Source of the DNA: Limnohabitans sp. T6-20
GTDB taxonomy: Bacteria > Pseudomonadota > Gammaproteobacteria > Burkholderiales > Burkholderiaceae_C
NCBI RefSeq assembly: GCF_003063505.1
Contig: NZ_NERW01000001.1
Coordinates: forward strand, 674,501-738,500
DNA length: 64,000 nt
Direction: 5' to 3'
The number at the start of each line of letters is the position of its first letter. The stretch's first letter is position 1. The position numbers and the translations under genes are program-made. Shown in pieces: positions 44,431 to 53,769 of this stretch. Under the pieces are notes generated by a model that was not told where the DNA came from, made no database searches, and saw nothing but the letters and a program-made list of their open reading frames with translations.

Positions 44431-45201
44431 ATGGCCAAAATTTTCTGTGTTGCCAACCAAAAGGGTGGCGTTGGCAAAACCACCACCACCGTCAACTTGG
44501 CGGCTGGTTTGGCCAAAGTCGGGCAGCGCGTGTTGCTGGTCGACCTGGACCCGCAGGGCAATGCCACCATGGGCTCGGGCATCGACAAGCGCGCGGTGGA
44601 GCTGAGTGTTTACGACGTGCTGCTGGAGTCCGCTTCGATTGCCGAAGCGGTCGTCAAGGCCGACAAATGCGGCTATGACGTGCTGAGCGCCAACCGTGAA
44701 TTGGCGGGGGCCGAGGTCGAGTTGGTGCAGCTGGAGCACCGCGACCAGCGCCTGAAAAACGCCTTGGCCGTGGTGGATGCCGATTACGACTTTGTGCTGA
44801 TCGATTGCCCGCCATCGCTGTCCATGCTCACCCTCAATGGCCTGTGCTCGGCCCACGGCGTGATCGTGCCCATGCAGTGCGAATACTTTGCCTTGGAAGG
44901 CCTGACCGATCTGGTCAACACCATCAAACAGGTGCATGCCAACCTGAACAAGGACCTCAAGATCATTGGCCTGCTGCGGGTGATGTTTGACCCGCGCATC
45001 ACGCTGCAGATGCAGGTGAGCGACCAGCTCAAGGCCCACTTTGGCGACAAGGTGTTTGACACCGTGATCCCGCGCAATGTGCGCCTGGCCGAAGCGCCCA
45101 GCTACGGCTTGCCCGGCGTGGTGTTTGACCCGTCGGCCAAGGGCAGCCAGGCCTATGTCGACTTTGCGCAAGAACTGGTCGTGCGCGCCCCAACCCTTTG
45201 A
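44431..45201 (+). CDS. parA: Chromosome-partitioning ATPase ParA
   Basis: A 256-residue ATPase of the Soj/ParA type. It has the deviant Walker A KGGVGKTTTTVNLAAGLAK, LLVDLDPQGNATMGSG and the Walker B region FVLIDCPPSLSMLTLNGL. There is no N-terminal DNA-binding domain, as expected for chromosomal ParA. Together with ParB and the nearby parS sites it moves origin regions apart after replication. The ATG follows 15 bp after lysE. A serine hydrolase gene separates it from parB. Confidence 0.97.
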   Translation: MAKIFCVANQKGGVGKTTTTVNLAAGLAKVGQRVLLVDLDPQGNATMGSGIDKRAVELSVYDVLLESASIAEAVVKADKCGYDVLSANRELAGAEVELVQLEHRDQRLKNALAVVDADYDFVLIDCPPSLSMLTLNGLCSAHGVIVPMQCEYFALEGLTDLVNTIKQVHANLNKDLKIIGLLRVMFDPRITLQMQVSDQLKAHFGDKVFDTVIPRNVRLAEAPSYGLPGVVFDPSAKGSQAYVDFAQELVVRAPTL

Positions 45202-45202
45202 G

Positions 45203-45745
45203 ATGGCTTCGACTTCTGTTTTGATCTTGCCTGGCTGGCAAGGCAGTGGCCCAGACCATTGGCAAATGCGTTGGGCGCACACGCATGGCTATGCGGTGGT
45301 GGCGCAAGACGACTGGATGCGCCCAAAGCGCGGCGATTGGCTGGCGCGCCTGGACGAGGTGGTCATCGACACGCCCGGCCCATTGGTGCTGGCGGCGCAC
45401 AGCCTGGGTTGCATCCAGGTCGCGGCCTGGGCTGCGGTCTCTCGCCACACGGCGCGGGTGGCGGGTGCTTTGCTGGTCGCCCCCGGCGATGTGGAAGCCG
45501 AGACCGTGCGCGAACTGTTGCCGGGCTGGAGCCCCATCGTTCGCCAGAAACTGCCCTTTGCCAGCATTTTGGTCGGCAGCCAAAACGACCCGTATTGCCG
45601 GGTCGACCGGGCGCAAGCCCTGGCCCGGGACTGGGGTGCCGAATTTGTGGACCTGGGCGCCGCCGGGCACATCAATGCCGAATCACAACTGGGGGACTGG
45701 CCTGCGGGCCATGCCCTCTTGAACCGATTGACGAAGGAAACCTGA
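45203..45745 (+). CDS. RBBP9/YdeN-type serine hydrolase
   Basis: A 180-residue alpha/beta hydrolase of the RBBP9/YdeN family. The short N-terminal strand SVLILPGWQGSGPDHWQMRW is followed by the nucleophile elbow AAHSLGCIQVAAW, the acid strand ILVGSQNDPYCR and the catalytic His in AAGHINAES. Substrates are unknown, probably small esters. The gene sits between parA and parB with gaps of 1 and 2 bp. This order, parA-hydrolase-parB, looks stable in related genomes as far as I recall. No membrane segment or signal is present. Confidence 0.88.
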   Translation: MASTSVLILPGWQGSGPDHWQMRWAHTHGYAVVAQDDWMRPKRGDWLARLDEVVIDTPGPLVLAAHSLGCIQVAAWAAVSRHTARVAGALLVAPGDVEAETVRELLPGWSPIVRQKLPFASILVGSQNDPYCRVDRAQALARDWGAEFVDLGAAGHINAESQLGDWPAGHALLNRLTKET

Positions 45746-45747
45746 CC

Positions 45748-46665
45748 ATGGTCACCAAAAAACCCAAAGGCCTTGGCCGCGGACTCGAAGCCCTGCTGGG
45801 CCCCAAAGTGCAAGACGCCCCCGCCGCCGACATGACAGCCGAAACGGGTGTGCCCACCCAGCTCAAGCTCGACCAAATGGTGGCGGGCATGTACCAGCCG
45901 CGCACCCGCATGGACGAGGGCGCTTTGTACGAGCTGGCCGAATCCATCAAGGCGCAGGGCATCATGCAGCCAATTCTGGTGCGTCAGCTCACCGATGGCG
46001 AGAACGCAGGCAAATACGAGATCATCGCGGGCGAACGGCGCTTTCGTGCTTCGCGTTTGGCGGGCTTGGAATCTGTCCCTGTTTTGGTGCGTGATGTGCC
46101 CAACGAGGCCGCTGCGGCCATGGCCCTGATCGAGAACATCCAGCGCGAGGACCTGAACCCGCTCGAAGAAGCCCAAGGCCTGCAACGCCTTATTAAAGAG
46201 TTTGGGCTCACTCACGAAGCGGCCGCACAGGCCGTGGGCCGCTCGCGCAGCGCGGGCAGCAACTTGCTGCGTTTGCTCAACCTGGCCGATCCGGTGCAGA
46301 CCATGCTGATGGCGGGCGACCTGGACATGGGCCATGCCCGTGCTTTGCTGTCTTTGGACAAAGCCACCCAGATCACGGCGGCCAACCAGATTGCGGCCAA
46401 AAAACTGTCGGTGCGCGAGGCCGAGAGCCTGGCCAAAAAGCTGGGTGCTGAGTTCAATCTGGTCACGCAAAAGCCCAAGAAAGAAAAGTCACGCGATGTG
46501 CGCCGGGTTGAAGAAGATCTGTCGGACCTGTTGATGGCGCAGGTTGAGGTGCGTGTCAAAAAACGCGTCAAGCGCTTGGGCAAGATGGAAGAGATGGGCG
46601 AGCTCAGCATCCAGTTTGGCTCTTTGGACGAACTCAACGGCTTGATTGAAAAGCTGCGCGGCTGA
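45748..46665 (+). CDS. parB: Chromosome-partitioning protein ParB (CTP-dependent clamp)
   Basis: A 305-residue ParB/Spo0J. The N-terminal ParA-contact segment is KKPKGLGRGLEALLG. The CTP-binding domain carries GERRFRASRLAGLESVPV and ENIQREDLNPLEEAQGL. A helix-turn-helix (LTHEAAAQAVGRSRSAGSNL) recognises parS, and a C-terminal dimer domain ends in IQFGSLDELNGLIEKL. It loads at parS and slides along DNA. Four parS-like sites lie 2-3.4 kb upstream. The next gene, a hybrid histidine kinase, begins 8 bp after its stop, which implies cotranscription. Confidence 0.97.
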   Translation: MVTKKPKGLGRGLEALLGPKVQDAPAADMTAETGVPTQLKLDQMVAGMYQPRTRMDEGALYELAESIKAQGIMQPILVRQLTDGENAGKYEIIAGERRFRASRLAGLESVPVLVRDVPNEAAAAMALIENIQREDLNPLEEAQGLQRLIKEFGLTHEAAAQAVGRSRSAGSNLLRLLNLADPVQTMLMAGDLDMGHARALLSLDKATQITAANQIAAKKLSVREAESLAKKLGAEFNLVTQKPKKEKSRDVRRVEEDLSDLLMAQVEVRVKKRVKRLGKMEEMGELSIQFGSLDELNGLIEKLRG

Positions 46666-46673
46666 AACACACC

Positions 46674-48422
46674 ATGGCGCAAGCGCAAAAACCGGTCCCC
46701 ATTTTTTGGCGAAACTTGTTTCGCCCGGATGGGTTTTTGCGCCAGGAAATGCTCACCATCTATTTGATGCTGGTGAGTGTCACCACTTTTTTCGGATTCT
46801 TGTTTACACCGGTCAAGCTGGTGTCGCAAGGCAATTTGGTGGTGTCGGTACTGGCCGTCTGTTTGCTGATGGTGGTGCGTGTGCGGGCCTTGTTTGAGAT
46901 CATTGTGCACACCATCATGGCCTTGCTGGTGATGCTGATTGTGTTCACGGCCACCCAGACCGGCGGTATCAATTCGACATCGGTCGTTTGGCTCAGCGTG
47001 TTGTCTGTTGCTGTTTTGCTCTTGTTGGGTCGGGCAGCCACGCTGGCCTGGATTGCCATCATGCTGTGCTGCATCTGGGGCCTGACGCTGGCCACCTGGA
47101 TGGGCTGGGTCAGCAGCCATGTCCACAACGCATCGTCGTCGTTCATTGGCTGGGCTTGGCTGAACCATTTGCTGGCCCTGATGAATTTGATGATGGGTGT
47201 GCGCATCTATGAACATCTGCAACAGGTGCAGTTGCGCAAGCTCAATCAGCGCAACGAAGAGATCAAGGCGACCCACCAGGCACTGATTCAGGCGCAAGCC
47301 CACAAGGACGAATTCGTGGCGGCGGTGGGGCACGAATTGCGCACGCCGATGAACGCCATTTTGGGTTTCAACGGTGTGCTGCGTCGTGAGCTGGAGGACG
47401 ATCCACAGCAGCTAGCGGTGGTGGGGCACATCCGTCGCTCAACCGAGCATTTGCTGCAAGTGGTCAACGACATTCTTGATTTTTCGCAATTGCAAGCGGG
47501 CAAATTGCACCTGAACCCGGTGGACTACGATGTTCGTGCCTTGTCCGACGAGCTGCAACAACGCCACGGAGACAAGGCCCGCAGCAAAGGGATTGATTTG
47601 CACGTTCACCGCGATCCGGCTTTGCCTTTGCGCTTGCATGGCGACCGCAACCGCCTGCTTCAGATCCTGAACAACCTGGTGGACAACGCCATCAAGTTCA
47701 CGGCCGAGGGGTCGGTGGACGTGAAATTGATTGCCCAGGGCGAATGGTTGCGGCTGGAGGTGCGCGATGCCGGGCGCGGGATTCCGCCTGAGCGGCAGCA
47801 ACACATTTTTCGCCGCTTTGAACACGCAGATGTGCAAACCAATCGAGCGTATGGCGGCACGGGCCTTGGCCTGACTTTGTGTGAAAAGCTGGTCAGTTTG
47901 CATGGCGGAAAAATTGGCGTTGTCAGCCAGCTGGGGCTTGGCGCCATGTTCTGGCTTGAGATCCCGCTGCAGGCCGCGCAGGACCAAAGCCCCGCAGACC
48001 TGCGCGATGACGGCCTGAGCGACGAGGCGCTGAACATCTTGGTTGTCGATGACAACCCGGTGAACCTGATGGTGGCGCAGTTGCAATTGCAAAAATGCTG
48101 GCCCAAGGCACAGATCACCACCGTGGACAGCGGTGCCAAAGCGCTGCCGCTGCTGGACGCCCAGATGTTTGATGTGGCGCTGGTGGACATGATCATGCCG
48201 GTCATGGATGGCATGCAGCTCACGCAGCACATTCGTCAGCATTTTCCGGCCATTGCCGCACACATGCCGATCCTGGCGCTGACCGCCAACACCAATCCGG
48301 TGGACCGCGACAAGTGTCTCGCTGCAGGCATGAACGATGTGCTGCACAAACCCATGGACGAGGCCGTTTTGATGCGCACCGTGGCCCATCAGGTGCGCCT
48401 GGCGCGGGAGGCCCGGCTGTGA
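46674..48422 (+). CDS. Membrane hybrid histidine kinase 1 (type A)
   Basis: A 582-residue sensor. Residues about 25-180 form five to six membrane helices with a TGGINS motif at 96-101. A short coiled stretch leads to the H box [14 protein letters not shown] (His220), N box LNNLVDNAIKF, G boxes VRDAGRGIPPE and YGGTGLGLTLCEKLVSLHGG. The C-terminal receiver domain (ILVVDDNPVNLMVA, phosphoacceptor Asp505 in VALVDMIMPVMDG, LTANTNP) is intact. No output domain or Hpt is present. It starts 8 bp after parB and overlaps kinase 2 by 4 bp. It resembles kinase 3 more than kinases 2 or 4. Confidence 0.92.
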   Translation: MAQAQKPVPIFWRNLFRPDGFLRQEMLTIYLMLVSVTTFFGFLFTPVKLVSQGNLVVSVLAVCLLMVVRVRALFEIIVHTIMALLVMLIVFTATQTGGINSTSVVWLSVLSVAVLLLLGRAATLAWIAIMLCCIWGLTLATWMGWVSSHVHNASSSFIGWAWLNHLLALMNLMMGVRIYEHLQQVQLRKLNQRNEEIKATHQALIQAQAHKDEFVAAVGHELRTPMNAILGFNGVLRRELEDDPQQLAVVGHIRRSTEHLLQVVNDILDFSQLQAGKLHLNPVDYDVRALSDELQQRHGDKARSKGIDLHVHRDPALPLRLHGDRNRLLQILNNLVDNAIKFTAEGSVDVKLIAQGEWLRLEVRDAGRGIPPERQQHIFRRFEHADVQTNRAYGGTGLGLTLCEKLVSLHGGKIGVVSQLGLGAMFWLEIPLQAAQDQSPADLRDDGLSDEALNILVVDDNPVNLMVAQLQLQKCWPKAQITTVDSGAKALPLLDAQMFDVALVDMIMPVMDGMQLTQHIRQHFPAIAAHMPILALTANTNPVDRDKCLAAGMNDVLHKPMDEAVLMRTVAHQVRLAREARL

Positions 48423-50167
48423 ACCGCAACACCTGGCTTGAGCAATGGGCGTCCCGTATCGCTTTGCGGGTACCCGTGCGTTTTCAGCTGGGCAAGATGC
48501 CTTATGCGTTCTTCTTTGCGCAAGTGGTGTCGGTGTTCTTGTTGGTGTTTGCTGTGATCAGCCCGTATCCGTATGCCCCGGTGATTTTCAGCTTGTTTGC
48601 TGTGTTTTTGCAGGTGCTGCTTGTTTGTATTCAGCGCGGCATGTCGTTGAATTTGGCCATTCATCTCGGAACCGGTTTGGGGGCCATCATTTTGCTTTAC
48701 AGCGCGTGGGTGTCCGGCGGCATCCACTCGCCTCGCCTGTCTTGGCTGCTGATCTTGCCGCTCACGCCTTTTTATGTGATCAACCGCAGATCGGGCATTT
48801 TCTGGCTTGCGGTGGTGATGGCTTTGCAGGTGTTCATCGCCGTTGCCAGCCACATGGCGTGGGTGCCCGTTTTTGAGATCGGGGATGCACATGTGCTGTC
48901 CTCGTTCATGGTCTATACGCTGGTGACCTGTGTGCTCATTGTGGTGCCCTTGATGTATGACCACATGTACCGCCAGGCGTTAGAGGCCAGCCGCGACCAT
49001 CAGCGCGAATTGGAAGAGCGGCGCGAAGAGCTGGAACACGCTTCACAGATGCGCGAGCATTTCATTGCCAACGTCAGTCACGAACTGCGCACCCCGATGA
49101 ATGCGATTTTGGGGTTCAATGCTTTGCTGCTGGCCCGCTTGGGTGACAAGCCCGAGGCCCGCAAGGTGCTCAACCACACGCGGCAATCGGCCGATCACCT
49201 GATGACGGTGATCAACGACATCCTGGACTATTCGCAATCGCAGGCTGGTCGTCTGGTGATTCAACCGGAAACCTTTGAATTGCGCAAAACGGTGGAAGAC
49301 GCGTTTGAGCTGTTCTTCCCCCGCGTCAAGAGCATGGAACTGGCCTACCGCATCGAGCTGGACCCGGCCCTGCCCCAGTGGGTGCACACCGACCGCCACC
49401 GCCTCATGCAGGTTTTGGTGAACTTGTTGGGCAATGCGCTCAAATTCACGCACCAGGGCCAAGTGGTGTTGCGTGTCCAGTGGCAAAACCCGGGCGTGTT
49501 GTTTGCCGTGCAAGACACGGGCATCGGCATTGCCAAAGACCGGCAAGCGCAAATTTTCAACCGCTTCAGTCAGGCCAATGGCGACATTCAGGCGCTGTAC
49601 GGTGGCAACGGGCTGGGGCTGGCGATTTCGCGCACCCTGGTGCAGCTGCTGGGTGGGGACATCGACTTTGAAAGTGAACCCGGGCAAGGCTCTCGTTTTT
49701 GGTTTCATTTGCCATTGACGGCTTGCCCTGAGCCGCAACAGAAACCGTCTGCGGCCCGGATGGAGGTGCAGACGGCGCAGCTGCCGTGGCGCTTTCTGAT
49801 TGCTGACGACCACCCGGTCAACCGTTTGCTGGCCCGTCAGGTGCTGAAAAACGCTTGGCCGCACAGCCACATTGTGGAAGTGTCGGATGGGCTGCAAGCT
49901 GTGGACATGTTGCGCGAACAACCGTTTGATCTGGTCCTGATGGACATGGTCATGCCGGTGATGGATGGCATTGTGGCCACCCAGATGATCAGGACCCAGT
50001 TGCCAAGCGCTGTGCGGGATGTGTTGATTTTGGGGTTGACGGCCAACGTCAACCCGGTTGATCTGGATGCTTTCAGGAAAGAAGGTCTGGACGATGTGAT
50101 GCTCAAACCGTTTGAGCCGGATTTGTTGTGTGCCAAAGTGGAGCACTGGTTGCTCCAGCGGAATTGA
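48419..50167 (+). CDS. Membrane hybrid histidine kinase 2 (type B)
   Basis: A 582-residue sensor starting with GTG (48419), chosen because GTGA overlaps the kinase 1 stop and GGGAGG lies upstream. The N-terminal [11 protein letters not shown] leads into six helices with SGGIHS at 99-104 and [21 protein letters not shown] coiled coil ([11 protein letters not shown]) precedes [20 protein letters not shown] (His221), then [20 protein letters not shown] and [20 protein letters not shown]. The receiver has [14 protein letters not shown] with Asp509 in [13 protein letters not shown]. It resembles kinase 4 closely. As in kinase 1, no output domain is seen. Confidence 0.92.
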   Translation: MNRNTWLEQWASRIALRVPVRFQLGKMPYAFFFAQVVSVFLLVFAVISPYPYAPVIFSLFAVFLQVLLVCIQRGMSLNLAIHLGTGLGAIILLYSAWVSGGIHSPRLSWLLILPLTPFYVINRRSGIFWLAVVMALQVFIAVASHMAWVPVFEIGDAHVLSSFMVYTLVTCVLIVVPLMYDHMYRQALEASRDHQRELEERREELEHASQMREHFIANVSHELRTPMNAILGFNALLLARLGDKPEARKVLNHTRQSADHLMTVINDILDYSQSQAGRLVIQPETFELRKTVEDAFELFFPRVKSMELAYRIELDPALPQWVHTDRHRLMQVLVNLLGNALKFTHQGQVVLRVQWQNPGVLFAVQDTGIGIAKDRQAQIFNRFSQANGDIQALYGGNGLGLAISRTLVQLLGGDIDFESEPGQGSRFWFHLPLTACPEPQQKPSAARMEVQTAQLPWRFLIADDHPVNRLLARQVLKNAWPHSHIVEVSDGLQAVDMLREQPFDLVLMDMVMPVMDGIVATQMIRTQLPSAVRDVLILGLTANVNPVDLDAFRKEGLDDVMLKPFEPDLLCAKVEHWLLQRN

Positions 50168-50176
50168 GCGTTGCAG

Positions 50177-51937
50177 ATGAAGACCCTGTCGAACTTGTTG
50201 AAAGTGGATGCCTTTTTAGACGGCCTGCACGAAGACGCCAATGCCCAGTGGCGGACGGGGCTGTTGCGAGCCTGTCTGCTTGCGCTGGTGGCCAGTTCGT
50301 TGATGTTTTACGGGACATACCAGCCTGCCTATGACCACAACATCCACCTGCTGGCGACAGCGTTCTACCTGGTCTTGTTGGGGGCTTTGCAGTGGGGGGC
50401 TTTTTATGTGCCCATCACACATTTGGGTTTTCTGATCTCAATCCTTCACATCGGCTTGGTGGCCAGCCAGAGCGGCGGCATCAACTCGGTCACCATGGTC
50501 TGGATGACGGTGGTGACCTTGCCTGCCACCTTGCTGCTCAGCCGGCTTGCCGCCATTTTTTGGGGAACAGTGGCTCTGTTGGTCACCTGGCTCATGTTGG
50601 CGCTGACCAAGGCCGGGGTGCTGGACAACATGGCGACCATGAGCAACGACATCATGGCTTGGACATTGGTGAACAAAGTGCTGGTGGCCTGCATGGCGAT
50701 GGGGGTGGTCTGGCTGGCCGAGCGCATGCACAGCCAGCAGGTCATGCAGATTGACAAGAGCAACCTGGCGCTCGAAGAAACACACCGCGCCTTGCGTCAG
50801 GCGCAGGCTCACAAGGACGAATTCATCGCGTCGGTGGGCCACGAGTTGCGTACACCCATGAACGCAATTTTGGGGCTCAATGGCATTTTGCGAAGCGAGC
50901 TGTCAGCCAAGGCCGAAGACGCCGAGATCGTTGACCACATCCGCCGCTCCACCGAACAGTTGCTGCGTGTGGTCAATGACATTCTCGATTTTTCGCAGCT
51001 GCAGGCCGGACAACTGTCTTTGCGCGAAGACCGGTTTGAGCTGAGCGAAACCGTGCAAAGCGTGCTGGACCTGTTTGCCGAAAAAGCCCAGGCCAAGGGG
51101 CTGGATATCCGCCTTGAAGACAGCATGGCTCAAGGCATGTGGGTGCAAGGTGATCGGCAGCGGCTGATCCAGGTGCTCAATAATCTGATCGACAACGCGG
51201 TCAAATTCACGGCACGCGGCCATGTGGTGGTGCGCGTCAAGAGCGTGGGCATGGGCGTGCTGTTTGAAGTGGAAGACTCGGGCATTGGCATTGCGGCCAA
51301 CCGGCAGCAACAAGTGTTCAACCGCTTTGAACATGCCGACTCCCAAACCAACCGCCAATACGGCGGCACGGGCCTGGGCCTGTCTTTGTGCGAGCGGCTG
51401 GTCAGCTTGCAAGGCGGGCATATTGGGGTGAGCAGCGTGCTGGGGCATGGCACCACCTTCTGGTTTGAGTTGCCTCTGAGCATGACGGCCGCCGACGATC
51501 CTTTTGTGGTTCAACAGCTCGACAAGTTGATGGGGCATCGTCTGCGCATCTTGCTGGTGGACGACAACGCCGTGAACTTGATGGTGGCGCGGCTGATGCT
51601 GAAAAAACGCTTGCCGAAGGCCGAAATCACCGAGGCCAACGGTGGCGCTGTGGCGTTGGATTTGTTGCGTGAACAGACCTTCGATCTGGTGCTGATGGAC
51701 ATGGTGATGCCCGACATCGATGGTCTGCAGGCCACCCAAATCCTGCGTGAAAATTTTCCTAAACCTGTGTGTGATGTTCCCGTGCTGGGCCTGACGGCCA
51801 GCAGCAATCCGGTAGACCGAGACCGGTGCCTGGACGCGGGCATGAACGAGGTTTTGCACAAACCCCTGGATGAGACTCAACTGGTGGCGCAGTTGTCCAG
51901 ACTGTCTTGGCTCGCGTCTTCGGAGGTCCACCGATGA
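50177..51937 (+). CDS. Membrane hybrid histidine kinase 3 (type A)
   Basis: A 586-residue sensor, paralogous to kinase 1: SGGINS at 99-104 within six helices, then QAQAHKDEFIASVGHELRTP (His222), LNNLIDNAVKF, VEDSGIGIAAN and YGGTGLGLSLCERLVSLQGG. The receiver reads ILLVDDNAVNLMVARLML with the phosphoacceptor in [13 protein letters not shown] and LTASSNPVDRDRCLDAGMNE. The ATG at 50177 follows kinase 2 by 9 bp; a TTG two codons earlier is less likely. It overlaps kinase 4 by 4 bp. Kinase 3 and kinase 4 together look like a duplicate of the kinase 1-kinase 2 pair. Confidence 0.92.
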   Translation: MKTLSNLLKVDAFLDGLHEDANAQWRTGLLRACLLALVASSLMFYGTYQPAYDHNIHLLATAFYLVLLGALQWGAFYVPITHLGFLISILHIGLVASQSGGINSVTMVWMTVVTLPATLLLSRLAAIFWGTVALLVTWLMLALTKAGVLDNMATMSNDIMAWTLVNKVLVACMAMGVVWLAERMHSQQVMQIDKSNLALEETHRALRQAQAHKDEFIASVGHELRTPMNAILGLNGILRSELSAKAEDAEIVDHIRRSTEQLLRVVNDILDFSQLQAGQLSLREDRFELSETVQSVLDLFAEKAQAKGLDIRLEDSMAQGMWVQGDRQRLIQVLNNLIDNAVKFTARGHVVVRVKSVGMGVLFEVEDSGIGIAANRQQQVFNRFEHADSQTNRQYGGTGLGLSLCERLVSLQGGHIGVSSVLGHGTTFWFELPLSMTAADDPFVVQQLDKLMGHRLRILLVDDNAVNLMVARLMLKKRLPKAEITEANGGAVALDLLREQTFDLVLMDMVMPDIDGLQATQILRENFPKPVCDVPVLGLTASSNPVDRDRCLDAGMNEVLHKPLDETQLVAQLSRLSWLASSEVHR

Positions 51938-53724
51938 AGCGCACACCGTTTGACAACGTCCTGGAGCGCATTACGCCCCATCTGCCTGAGCGCTTCCAGC
52001 AAGGCAGGATGCCGTACTTGTTTTGTCTGGTGCTCATCATGATCATTGCCATGTTGCTGATCGCGCTGGTCACGCCCTATGACAACGGCATACCGGTTCC
52101 ATTGGGTTTTGCCATTGTTTTGGTGATGCTGTTGGTGGCGTTCAGTTACGGCATGCCGCTTTCGGTGGCCGTTCACATTGGTGTGATCGCCGGACTGACA
52201 CAAGTCACCTATGCTGGCTGGATGTCGGGGGGTGTTTTCTCGCCCCGCCTGGCTTGGTACACCTTGATCCCGCTCATTCCGTTTTATGCCATCAGCCGCC
52301 GCGCAGGCTTTTTTTGGCTGACGGTGGTGATGGTCTTGTTGAGTGGCATGTCGTATGTCACATGGCATGGCTGGCTGCCCCCTCACCCCACCGTCGGTCT
52401 GGCGCAGGTGCGTTCATCTTTTGTCAGCATTGTGGTCACCATGGTGCTGATCCTGTCGGTGGTGTTCTTGTACGAGGGCCTTTACCGCAAGGCCTACAAC
52501 GAGCGCCTGAAGCGCCGTCAGGAGTTGGAAGACAGACGCCTGGAGCTAGAACGTACCTCGGATTTGCGTGAGCAATTCATTGCCAATGTAAGCCATGAAT
52601 TGCGCACGCCGATGAACGCGATTTTGGGCTTCAATGCCATGCTCATGAGCCGCGCCAATGGCAACCCACAGGCACTGAAAATCCTCAACCACACGCGGCA
52701 GTCGGCTGACCATCTGATGACGGTCATCAACGATGTCCTGGATTATTCACAGCTGCAGGCCGGCAAGATCCGGGTGCAGTACGAAACATTTGCGCTGCAC
52801 GACACGGTCCAAAACGCTTTCAGCCTGTTCAATCCGCGCGTCAAAAGCATGCATCTGCAATACCGCTGCGAGATCGGCGAAGGTGTGCCTGAATGGGTCA
52901 ATACCGACCGCCACCGCCTGATGCAGATTCTGGTGAACCTGCTGGGCAACGCCATCAAGTTCACGCACCAAGGCCATGTGACCTTGCGTGTCGAGGTGGA
53001 CGGCCAAGGGGGGGGGCGTGGCGATGAAAAAGGTGACGTGAGCGTCGTCAAATTTTCGGTGCAAGACAGTGGCATCGGCATTGCCGAGCACCAAAAGCCC
53101 AGAATCTTTCAGCGCTTTGCACAGGCGGGCGATGACATCCAGTCGCGCTATGGCGGTACGGGCCTGGGCCTGTCGATCACCCAGCGCCTGGTCGAGCTGA
53201 TGGGCGGAAAAATCGGCTTTGACAGCACTTGGGGCCAGGGCTCGACGTTTTGGTTCACTTTGCCGCTGACGGCACAGGTCGCACCACCCAAGCCCGTGGC
53301 CAACGTCGATATTTACAAAAACACCAACCCGCAGCGGCTGAATTTTCTGGTGGTTGACGACCACCCCATCAACCGCCTGCTGGTGAAAAAAGTGCTGACC
53401 AACCACTGGCCACACAGCAAAGTGGTGGAAGCCGAAGAAGGCTTGCAAGCGATGGCCGCCGTGCAAAAAGACCGTTTCGATGTGATCTTCATGGACATGG
53501 TGATGCCCAAGATGGACGGCATTGAGACCACCCAGGCGCTGCGCCGTGAACTCGACGAAGCCACACGCAACACCCCCGTGTTGGGGCTGACGGCCAACGT
53601 CAACCCGCAAGACCTGGAGCGCTTCAAGGCGGCAGGCTTGGACGACGTCATGCTCAAGCCATTTGATCCGGTGCAGTTGTGCACGCAGATTGAAGAGTTG
53701 ATTTTGAACCGGCGGTCAGCCTGA
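51934..53724 (+). CDS. Membrane hybrid histidine kinase 4 (type B)
   Basis: A 596-residue sensor, paralogous to kinase 2. It opens with FQQGRMPYLFCLVL and has six helices with SGGVFS at 98-103 and PRLAWYTLIPLIPFYAISRR. The kinase core has [20 protein letters not shown] (His221), NLLGNAIKF, VQDSGIGIAEH and YGGTGLGLSITQRLVELMGG. The receiver is FLVVDDHPINRLLVKKVL with FMDMVMPKMDGIE and LTANVNPQDLERFKAAGLDD. An insert in the ATP domain (GQGGGRGDEKGD) distinguishes it. GGAGG precedes its ATG, which overlaps the kinase 3 stop. It is the last gene of the run. Confidence 0.92.
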   Translation: MKRTPFDNVLERITPHLPERFQQGRMPYLFCLVLIMIIAMLLIALVTPYDNGIPVPLGFAIVLVMLLVAFSYGMPLSVAVHIGVIAGLTQVTYAGWMSGGVFSPRLAWYTLIPLIPFYAISRRAGFFWLTVVMVLLSGMSYVTWHGWLPPHPTVGLAQVRSSFVSIVVTMVLILSVVFLYEGLYRKAYNERLKRRQELEDRRLELERTSDLREQFIANVSHELRTPMNAILGFNAMLMSRANGNPQALKILNHTRQSADHLMTVINDVLDYSQLQAGKIRVQYETFALHDTVQNAFSLFNPRVKSMHLQYRCEIGEGVPEWVNTDRHRLMQILVNLLGNAIKFTHQGHVTLRVEVDGQGGGRGDEKGDVSVVKFSVQDSGIGIAEHQKPRIFQRFAQAGDDIQSRYGGTGLGLSITQRLVELMGGKIGFDSTWGQGSTFWFTLPLTAQVAPPKPVANVDIYKNTNPQRLNFLVVDDHPINRLLVKKVLTNHWPHSKVVEAEEGLQAMAAVQKDRFDVIFMDMVMPKMDGIETTQALRRELDEATRNTPVLGLTANVNPQDLERFKAAGLDDVMLKPFDPVQLCTQIEELILNRRSA

Positions 53725-53769
53725 TTCAGGCAGACCTTTGCCCGCCAGTTCAGGAGGGCAGGGCTGCCC

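Noticed and set aside
43474..45282. 602-codon minus-strand frame opposite lysE and parA
   Set aside because: It crosses parS, lysE and parA, which are certain on the plus strand; His/Gln-rich shadow.
53725..53769. Weak hairpin GAGGGCA/TGCCCTC between kinase 4 and the FAD oxidase
   Set aside because: Short stem with no T-run; not enough to call a terminator.
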